DNA of 64,000 nucleotides, from NCBI GenBank assembly GCA_947652115.1, contig OX393563.1, forward strand, positions 29,302,159 to 29,366,158. The letters are read 5' to 3'. Positions 12,801 to 21,800 of this stretch are shown here, one piece after another; position 1 is the first letter of the stretch; every line of letters begins with the position of its first letter. The notes beneath the pieces are model-generated. The model did not search any database, had not been told where the DNA came from, and saw only the letters and a list, made by a program, of their open reading frames with translations. Origin of the DNA: Blastomussa wellsi. Its lineage: Eukaryota > Cnidaria > Anthozoa > Scleractinia > Plerogyridae. The position numbers were made by a program, and so were the translations under genes.

Positions 12801-15800
12801 CTGTATTTTCCGACTCAACATTAGTTTGTACACAATTAAATGGGATGCATCTAGTGAAAATGCTAGGTGGAACTTGACAATTGACTTGCTTCTAATCTGG
12901 GAGGAATGTAGGCTCAAATTCAACCGCTCTCTCGAGTCCGATCATCGTTCCTCCCCGAGAAGAAGGGAGGAGCGCGGGATTCGATTCCCGAACAGCCGAT
13001 GGCAATCGAGCCCAGGAGGTGTAATAATAGTCCTGGTTCGCTTCAGCAGGATAAGATCCTACAGAGTGCGCAACATTGAGAAAATTTTACTTCACGTTTA
13101 TTCGTTACCATATAAGTATGTTCAGTCAAGCCATTCTTTGCGTATTTTTTATTCAATTCAAGGTGATTGCAAAAACATGAAAATGTTTTTTTCTCTGGAT
13201 GGCAGTGAAACCAGCACCACTTTACTATTGAAGGTGAAGGCGATGGCCAACCATACGAGTAATTTCGCCAGTTTAAACAAAACAAATTTTAATTAAAATA
13301 TGTCTCTTTAATCGTAGGTTAGTTATGAGCATACAAATGTTGTTATTATTTCAGGGGAAGTCAGGCTGGTAAATTCCGCATCACCAGTGGCGAGATCCTT
13401 CCTTTCGCTTTTGACATATTGTCGGCAGTCTTCATGTACGGCAACAGATGTTTTACAAACTATCCTGTAGACATAGCCGACTATTTCAAACAAGCATTTC
13501 CCGAAGGCTTGTCTTGGGAAAGTTCGTTGGTGTTCGAAGATGGGGCGATTGCTACAGCCAGTGCACACATAAGGTAAACTCTCTTTGTAATTTTCATATT
13601 TATGCTGTCTGTTCCTTTTCGCTTTCCAATAATGATGCATTGCATATCTCAAACATTACATAATAAGGCCAGATTACACGTGCTATGAAAATCAAATGCA
13701 GGACAATTTCTATTTCATAGCGCCTCATGAACCAACAATGCACTACTTTTTTTAGCAAATAATACAATTTAGAGTAATTTACTAGGCAAAAATAGAATTA
13801 ATGTTATAAACTGTTTTTAATTGTTCAATTTTTGTTAAATGGCGTTAATTTCTTTTTCTTAGTTTCTCCATCGTGCATTTCTTTCCCGTCGCTTTATACT
13901 GATAGATGTTCTTTGGTGTTACAGCCTTAAAGGAGACTGCTTCGAGCACAGATCCAAATTTGTCGGCGTTAATTTTCCCGCCAATGGACCTGTGATGCAA
14001 AACAAGCCGCTAGGCTGGGAGACATCTACCGAGAGAATGACTGCCCGCGAAGACGGAACCGTGAAGGGCGATGTTACGATGTTCCTAAAGCTGGAAGGAG
14101 GCGGCTTCACAAATGCCAATTCACGACTACCTACAAGTACGTTGGCATAGTAGGCACTAATATTTTTCCATTCTATATGTTAAGGTTTAAAGTTGAAAAT
14201 TAGAACTCAATGTATTTTAGCAGTAATAAAGAAGCTAAGTCGTTTGTAAAGGACTGAAAACGAAAAAGTGTTGTAGTCCCATTTTCATTCTCTCTTCATT
14301 GCGGCTATCGTTCGTTTGGTTTTCAAACAACACAGTAATTTTCCAGCTTGTAAGTGACAGAAGAAAGTATTAAGTCCCTGTCATTATCTTCAATTTCTCC
14401 TTTCGCCATTTTTTAACATTCCTAAAAAACAAAACAATAACATTTCAGTTTAATTTATGATCATTGAAAATGTCTGTTAACCTTTTTTTAGGGCAAAGAA
14501 GAATGTGCAGATGCCAAAGACCCATTTCTACTCCCCCTGGATGGGATGCTAGTCCATCGCATGGTTACCCCCCCCCCCCCCCAGCAGTAAATTCGCCGGT
14601 ACCCATTTACTAACCATAAGGCCACTGCGCCTCGCCACAAATGTTACTCGCTCGAAGTTTTTATCATTTATCGTATAGTTTGTTGAAATCACGAATGACT
14701 GAATTGGTAGTCTCAAAATTAATATATGAACGCCAAAGCAACAATTTTTCCTTTTTAGCCCCAGCAACGAAGAAAATTCATCCAGTTGTTTACATTCGAA
14801 AAATTCTCAAAAGTATTGAACAACGATGAAACAGACTGTTGCGACCCCGAGAGACTCGCATATGAAAGGGGCGGGGATGCTCGTAGGAAATTTTGAATCA
14901 AAGCCCAAGAGGAGACCCGTCTGGGCGTGGCCCAAGCTTTCTTTAGCCGTAAATAAGACCACGAACTTTTATTATATGAATCGAGTAAATAAGACGAAAT
15001 AATATACATATCATATATTTATATTTTGTATTTCTTCGCGTGCAACCCTAAACGGGACCATCACGGCAAAGTCTAATGGCGTTTTGCCCAGAACATCCGA
15101 AACTTACAGCCCTAAGCGAGACGACGAGCTTCCCCGCCCCTTTCATATGCGAAAACCCTCGGGAGATGCGCCGCACTACCCGTAACTCGCGCCTTTGGCG
15201 CTTGTGTAACGCACTCTATCGTTTCAGACCTCTAGCATCACGTTTTTTCCTGTTAACCCGCGTACGGCAAACTTCAAAATAGGCTCTGCCGTCACGTTTC
15301 CTGTTTGCGGTTCACGTTTCAACTGCAGGAACCTCTCCTTGTGGTATGTGGACTATGGCAAAGTATTTTAGCCACTTTAACTGGGCAATCCGGCGTTTAA
15401 AGGAAACCTCGGCTAAAAAACACTTCTGCCCAAAATAGTAAATTTACCTTTGTCTTAATCCATTTTGGCGGTTAAAAGTCACGGATTCACTTGTTTATTC
15501 AAATTCTTCGCCTTCGATTTGTCGAGTTTTTTGCTTTCAAATTTCCCGCTGGGCGCCATTCTTTTATCGCAAAGTTTGCTGGGAGATTATGACGTCAGTG
15601 CGTTGTCGACTTTTCAACATGGCTTCCAGTTTGTAAGAAAAGTAGGATAAACACTGTAAACAAAGGACTCGACATGCCGCATTGTTGCGCGTTTGGGTGT
15701 AACAATGAATCAAAAACACAGAACGAAAAAGGACAGGCCGAAAAACACCTCACGTTCCATCGGATTCCCGGTAATGATAAAAAACAACTACGAAAGAAGT

Positions 15801-18800
15801 GGCTAGTTGCCATTGGTCGTCCGTTTAAGAATTTGCCAAAGTGTCCTTATCTTTGCTCGGATCATTTTGATCCCAGTTGTTTTGACGAAAGCGTTGATCT
15901 ACAGAATCAGCTGATGGGAGGATCAAAGCGAAAGCTTAAAAAAGATGCCGTTCCAACCATTTTCTCACACAAACCGGCATCCAAACTGAAAGCACGTGTT
16001 ACCAGTGTAGCCAGAGCTGCGAAACGGAAGCGTCAGGAGGTGAGAATAACATTCGATTTTGTAAAAAATAATGTATTTAAAGTAAAAAAGAACTTTTTGA
16101 TCAATGAAAAAGGCTCGCATGACCTTATTTGTAATGACTTACTCTAATAAAATAAGCTTATTACAAATTTCTTTGTGCCTTTGTCTGGTCACTTATTTTA
16201 TATTCACTTATGCCTGTTTTGAAACGTCTGAAAATATTTCTGAAGGCCAGCGTCTATTATTTTTGTGTTTTATTTCTGGAAGTATTGAAGCATTTGACAT
16301 TTTAAACAGAATCGATATCAATATAAAATATCTAAAATAAAATTTCCTTTTGGTTGCTAATGACAGATTCTAGATGAGCTTGAGTCCTTAGAAAAAAGGA
16401 CCAAGTTGGAGCTTCAACCTGTCACTTTTCAAGAGCACACTCCTAGTACAAGTTCAACAACTGTTTCTTCTGTCACAGTTTCTTTTGCTGATGTTTCACC
16501 TGGGACTTCTCAAGGGGAAAGCCCTTGTCCTGTAACCACAAGTCCAACAGCTATTTCCTCTGACACTCCTTCTTTTGACACAGTTTCTTCTGATGTTATA
16601 TGTGAAACTGTTTCATGTGACTTGGAATGCACACCCACCAGTTCTGATTTAACAAGTTCAGCTGAAACATCTAATTCAAAGACTGAGTATAATAAAAGTG
16701 AAAGTCACAGTGGGATCCCTATGGTCAATGTAGGCATGCAGTTTCCATTAGATGTTGCCCAAGAAATATTCAATGAGCATTCATACTGTTCCTTCAAAGT
16801 TTTAAAGGAACAAGAGCGCAGCAATGAGGCTTTACAAAATGCTCCCTTACAGGCAACCCTAGCTAAAGAAGCAGAAGAAGTCTCTAATGAGCTTAATTTC
16901 TCTCCACCACCCTACCAAGAAATTGAAAGTGTCTCTATTGATTCTGATGAGCTTGATTTCTGCCCACCATCCCCAGAAATTGAAAGTGTTTCTATTGACT
17001 ATGATCCTGATTATGAATACTCATCTCAGTCCTCTCAAACAAGTACAGCACCAAGTGTAGATGAAAATGATGAATGCTTCAATACTTCTAGTGCTAAAAG
17101 AATTTTGCTTGTTTATGAAGACAGACTTAGAGAACTATTAAAATTCTGTCCAAAATGTGGTTCTCCAGTGAACACAGAGGAGATTGAGGAAAGAGAAAAC
17201 GAAGGTACCCAGTACTCTGTTAAAGTAGCTTGCTTGAATGGTTGTAACTTTACCTGGCAATCACAACCTTCCATTCCTGGAGTGAAAGGTGAAGGAAATT
17301 TAGCACTATCTGCTGGTTTATTTTTCAGTGGAATACAATTTGCCAAATTTCAGCAGTTTGCTTCTGCAATTAATTTGAAGTCTATTGGAGCTGATTGCTA
17401 CTATACCTTGAGGGAAAAATATGTATTCCCTGTTATTGACACTCACTGGCAGACTGAACAAAACAGGGTATTTAACAGTCTTGAAGACAGGGGGGAGTCA
17501 GTGACACTAGCCGGTGATGGGCGCTGTGACTCTCCTGGTCACAGTGCTAAGTATGGGACTTATACAATGTTAGATGTTAAAAGTAACAAAGTCGTTGACT
17601 TCAAAGTTGTGTCAGTGTGCGAGGTGAAAAACTCAAATGCCATGGAGAAGAAAATATATTTTAATAAGTTGACACTCGAGTCACAAGAAAAAAAATAAAA
17701 TTTATTTACTTGAGTTCATACCAACTGAATAAATATACATACTCATTGGGGAGTTCTGAAGCGGAAAAATCCATGCCTTGCATCAGATGTTTTATTCGAA
17801 CAAGGGTTGTTTTTAACACGGCTCGATTCAGACAAACTGCCCTGAAATCATCGTGCTGAATTATACACGTAATCGGCTCGCTGTTTGCGTCCGTTAAAGC
17901 TGATGCTTGAGCAACTTCTTTGCAGCACAGACATTCCCTCGGGTGGTTCAATGTTGCTGCCGTGCAGTGTGAACATTTACACCAGTCCAGGGTGACTAGC
18001 CGACCGAAAACTTCTTCATCGCTGCCATCGGAATACTCGCTTTCACTCGAGTTACTGCTTTCTTCGCCTTCTTTATATTCTGCCTCAAAATTATACGGAG
18101 TGACAACAAATTCCTCTGCGGAAGCCATATTGAAACACTCTCCGACGCAGTGACGTCACTAATTCCCACAAACCTTTGCGAAAGAAAGCATGGCGGCGAG
18201 CGGGAGATTCAAAAGTCAAAAACCTGCAAAAACTGACGCTTCGCATTCGAATCATGAAATGAAATATTAACTCAAAACCACTGGAATTGTTTAAGTGAGG
18301 CACCAAGTAAGTTTTGACATCAAAACTGTTTTTCAGCCGAGATTCCCTTTAATACTAAAAATTGGGAATTTTTATGTGTGTGATACTTGATGAACTGGCC
18401 CTTTTGCCGTAGTTCCAACCTTGCAATCAGTTTGGTTTTAAATCACTTGCAGTGACGTCTGGTACGAGCTTTCCTTTATCAAGAGATCCGGCAATAACAA
18501 GCCAAGCAGTTTTATTCATCGTTTCGTGGTCTCCTGCATCCAAATGTTGTATACACGCTTTGAATGTAAGAGGTAAAGGAGGTACGTCAGGACATTTTGT
18601 GTCATTTTTTGCGACCAACCAAATTACATTTGAAACGTGGGAAACCTTAAAATAATAGTTTACTAAGGTAGGAAAACATCAAATAGGTGATACTAAATCA
18701 AAAAGGAACAAGGATGGTTAAGGATGGAGAAGATTGAAACGGATTACAAATGACGATTTTGAATAAAAACAGGCTATTTTTTTTTCAAAATACACAAAGT

Positions 18801-21800
18801 GTGACGTAGCTCCTTTAAGCATTCCACGGCTGGATGTTTACGAGTTTGGGATGTTCTTATTGAAGTAGATGGAGTGAATAAAAAACACAAAGAGAACTTC
18901 AACATGGCAATAATGAAGTTGCACAAGCCTAAATTTAATATTTAGTGGGGAAACTGTTTGTTGAAATAGTAAAATCTGTGTTTTTTTTATTATTATTTTT
19001 AAAAATAATTATTCAACATTGCTTTGAACTCAAAGATAAAGTGCGTGCAGTATAAACTTCCAATAACAGACTAAATAAATGAATAAATAAATAAACGTTC
19101 CAATCAAATTTTAAGCTCAGTATGAGACGCCATATTTTTGTCCTTCCGTCCGAGGGGCCCAAATAGGGCCGCCGTGATGCCAGAGAAACCATCTGGAATT
19201 CAATTTGTGATATAATAGCGACTACTTTTGGCTCATTAGGCTCGACTTCACATAGGCATAGAAAAGTCGAAATGAAAGCCAAATTATAGCTAATACTTTT
19301 ACCCTGATATTCCCCGCGTTCGGCCGCCATCTTGAATTCTTGTTTTGAAAATGCTCATCGCCATGGTGATCATTATGGTTCGTGACGTAAAGCATTGTTC
19401 TCGCTTCTTCCAAAACTGGCATACTACCGGACTTTTACAGGAGACAACGAATGCTTGGCTTGTTATTACCTGACCTCTCGATCAAGAAATTCTCGTATTA
19501 GACGTCACTGTAAGTGTTATAAAACCTAATTGATTGCAATCGATATGGCAAGGGTGGAACTACGGTGAAAGGGCAAAATTTATTGGCCAATAATTATTTC
19601 AACTAGCAGAGCTAGTCTTTTTCAAGGCCTGTTCTACAAGTAGCATGCACATACAAATGCCCAATTTTTAATATTAAACGCCGGCTTGTCCCGTTAAAGT
19701 GGATGAAATACTTTGCCATATTCCATATACCGCAAGGAGAGGTTCCTGCAGTTGAAACGTAAACCGCAAACAAGAAATTTGACGGCAGAGCCTAGGTCAA
19801 GTGATATTTTGAGGTGCTATTGCGGGTTAACAGAAAAAAACGTGCTGCTAGAGGTATCAAATAATAGGGTGCGTTACACAAGCGACAAAGGCGCGAGTTA
19901 CGGGTAGTGCGGGCGCATTCCCGGGGGGACTCGCAAATGAAAGGGGTGGGGATGTTCGTCGTCTCGCTTATTGGTGTAAGTTTCGGATTTTGGTCTCACT
20001 TCTGATGTTCTGGGCAAAACGCCATTAGATTTTTCCGTGAAGTTACCGTTTAGGGTTGCACGCGAAGAAATATTAAAAAATATATATATGATATTTATAT
20101 TTTTAATTCGCCTTGTTTACTCGATTCATATAATAAAAGTTTTTGTGGTCTCCTTTAGGGTTCAAGCTTGCGTGACGCCCAGATCTATCTCCTTTAGGAC
20201 TTTAATTCAAAATTTCCGACGAGCATCCCCGCCCCTTTAATATGCGAGTCCTCCCCCCTGTGGTAGCGCAACAGTCTGTTTCATCGTTGCTAAATACTTC
20301 TGATAATTTTCAAATGTAAACAACTGAATCAATTTTCTTCGTTGCTGGGGCTACAAAGGCCAAATAGCTGCCTCCAAATTTACTCATTGGGGATTTCAAC
20401 AAACTGCATGAAAACATGTTATCTTTACATGTGAAGATATCACCGTTGCTATGGTTATGAAATTGTGCCTTTCGCAGCAAAAGTGGAAAGTTTTGGACGT
20501 TGATTGGTGTCTAAAAAGTAAATAGAATGTTACATGGCCGCTTGGAGATATGAAATTTCTCTTCTCGTGTTGAAACATATTTTACTCGAAGAGAAATTTC
20601 GTATCTCCGCACAGCCATGCAATATCCTGTATGTTATAACAGAAATATTCATTAGTATTTTCAGTGGTAGAGAAAGTACACTACTGAAGATTTCAATACG
20701 CGAAGAGCGTCAGTCCATTACGTTCCATTTTCAAAGAAAATGTAATTACTATTTGCCAAACTACGAGTCAAAGGTTTTTTACGTTTTGCGTACTTTCACG
20801 GACATTTTTAGCAAGAAAGGAAGGATAAAAGTTCAATTGAATCGCTGTCTCTCCATAAAAACAATGCCGAGTTTTAAAAGCTAAGTTGCGTTCTGTGTTT
20901 AATAATCACTGATTGCTCTTAACAATGAAACTGAGACGTGCGGTACCCTTCCCGTATGTTTCAAACTACGAAATGCCTTACTAATTCTTTGAAAACGGAG
21001 GCTTTTACAATGCCCGATGCTTGTATTCTGTAAATTTTCACTCATTTAATTTACTTCGGAAGATCATAAATCTCTTCAAGTTGTTGCTTGAAAGTGAAAC
21101 AATCTCTTCAAAAAGCCTTATATTGGAAGTGGCATTCAACGAAATCTTTAAACGGCTGCTACCTTTTCCTTTTGTTTCAAAATTCGGCCTAAAATGCCAA
21201 CTGCAGTTATTATACGACTCACTTACTTGCTTTGACAGAGACATGCTGATCAAATTATCTCTTCTTGTCGCACTTGAAATGGAAAGATCTCTTTCGCCTC
21301 TAGTTGTAGATTACTCAGTCACTGAGTCGCTCAACTTTAAGGTTTGTCGATTTTATAGCCGAAGAAAAGAAACAATAATATCAAAGTGATGATAGACATA
21401 TCAAAGCAAGTTTGCCGGGTATCCTTACCGGACATACCATGTGCGTTCGCCGCCTATTGATGCATTGCCAACTTAAATGTGAGTTAATATAAATGTCAAA
21501 CAATATGTTGTTGGTATAGCCTAGTATATCGTCATTCTGGAAATCTTAGGTAGGGTCTTAGGTCTATGAGCGATACCTCAGGGGCACTGGTCAATTCAAA
21601 TCGGTTTACAATAGGGTGCAAACTCTCTATACAAGGTTTGAACGCAATATTTTTGTTTAATGATTCGTTTCAATGGCTACACGTAGTCCAAACGAAGCGC
21701 CATTCCCCGCAGCTCTTAAGAGGGCTAATTAATTAGGGGTTTTGACATTGAATATATTGACACGTGCAGTACAGAGAAACCCAAGAAGAAAACAAAATTA

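Larger units (their letters stand above)
6792..14529. repeat. Large inverted duplication (palindrome) carrying two GFP-like copies
   Basis: The sequence from 6,792 to about 10,868 reappears as its reverse complement from about 14,529 back to 11,030, separated by about 160 bp of non-matching centre. Matching parts are FP exons 5 (part) to 2, their introns, a shared 8,430-9,000 block, and a dispersed repeat of about 1.4 kb. FP exon 3 differs at 9 of 219 positions between arms. The left arm is longer, partly because it alone holds a SINE at 9,586-9,870. The right arm stops inside FP exon 5, so the left copy is the likely parent. The palindrome sits wholly inside an NPHP1 intron. Confidence 0.85.
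15401..18348 (+). mobile_element. Kolobok-type DNA transposon, TTAA target site
   Basis: Ends are AGGAAACCTCGGCTAAAAA (15401 onward) and, on the opposite strand, AGGGAATCTCGGCTGAAAA (from 18348), 18 of 22 positions alike. Both ends abut TTAA (15397-15400 and 18349-18352). TTAA duplication plus a THAP-type transposase is the hallmark of the Kolobok superfamily (piggyBac also uses TTAA but lacks THAP). Two genes point at each other inside: a THAP transposase (plus) and a P2X7-tail-domain gene (minus). Length is 2,948 bp. The catalytic part of the transposase is truncated, so this copy cannot mobilise itself. Confidence 0.75.
14668..20412. mobile_element. Fold-back repeat with arms near 0.95 kb
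   Basis: The left arm is 14,668-15,400 continued at 18,349-18,545 after removal of an internal Kolobok insertion; the right arm is 19,438-20,412. Matching landmarks in opposite orientation include GTTTGTTGAAATC, GGGGCGGGGATGCTCGT, TTCTTCGCGTGCAACCCTAAA, GGCGTTTTGCCCAGAACATC and TGCAGGAACCTCTCCTTG. The spacer, 18,545-19,438, contains the dispersed repeat also seen at 3.6 kb. No transposase of its own is visible. A partial further copy of the arm is at 43,675-44,285. The class of this element is unknown. Confidence 0.65.

Noticed and set aside
18427..18618. Minus-strand 63-codon frame beginning [11 protein letters not shown]
   Set aside because: It lies across the fold-back arm; the right-arm counterpart near 19,440-19,530 does not keep the frame, so it is repeat sequence.
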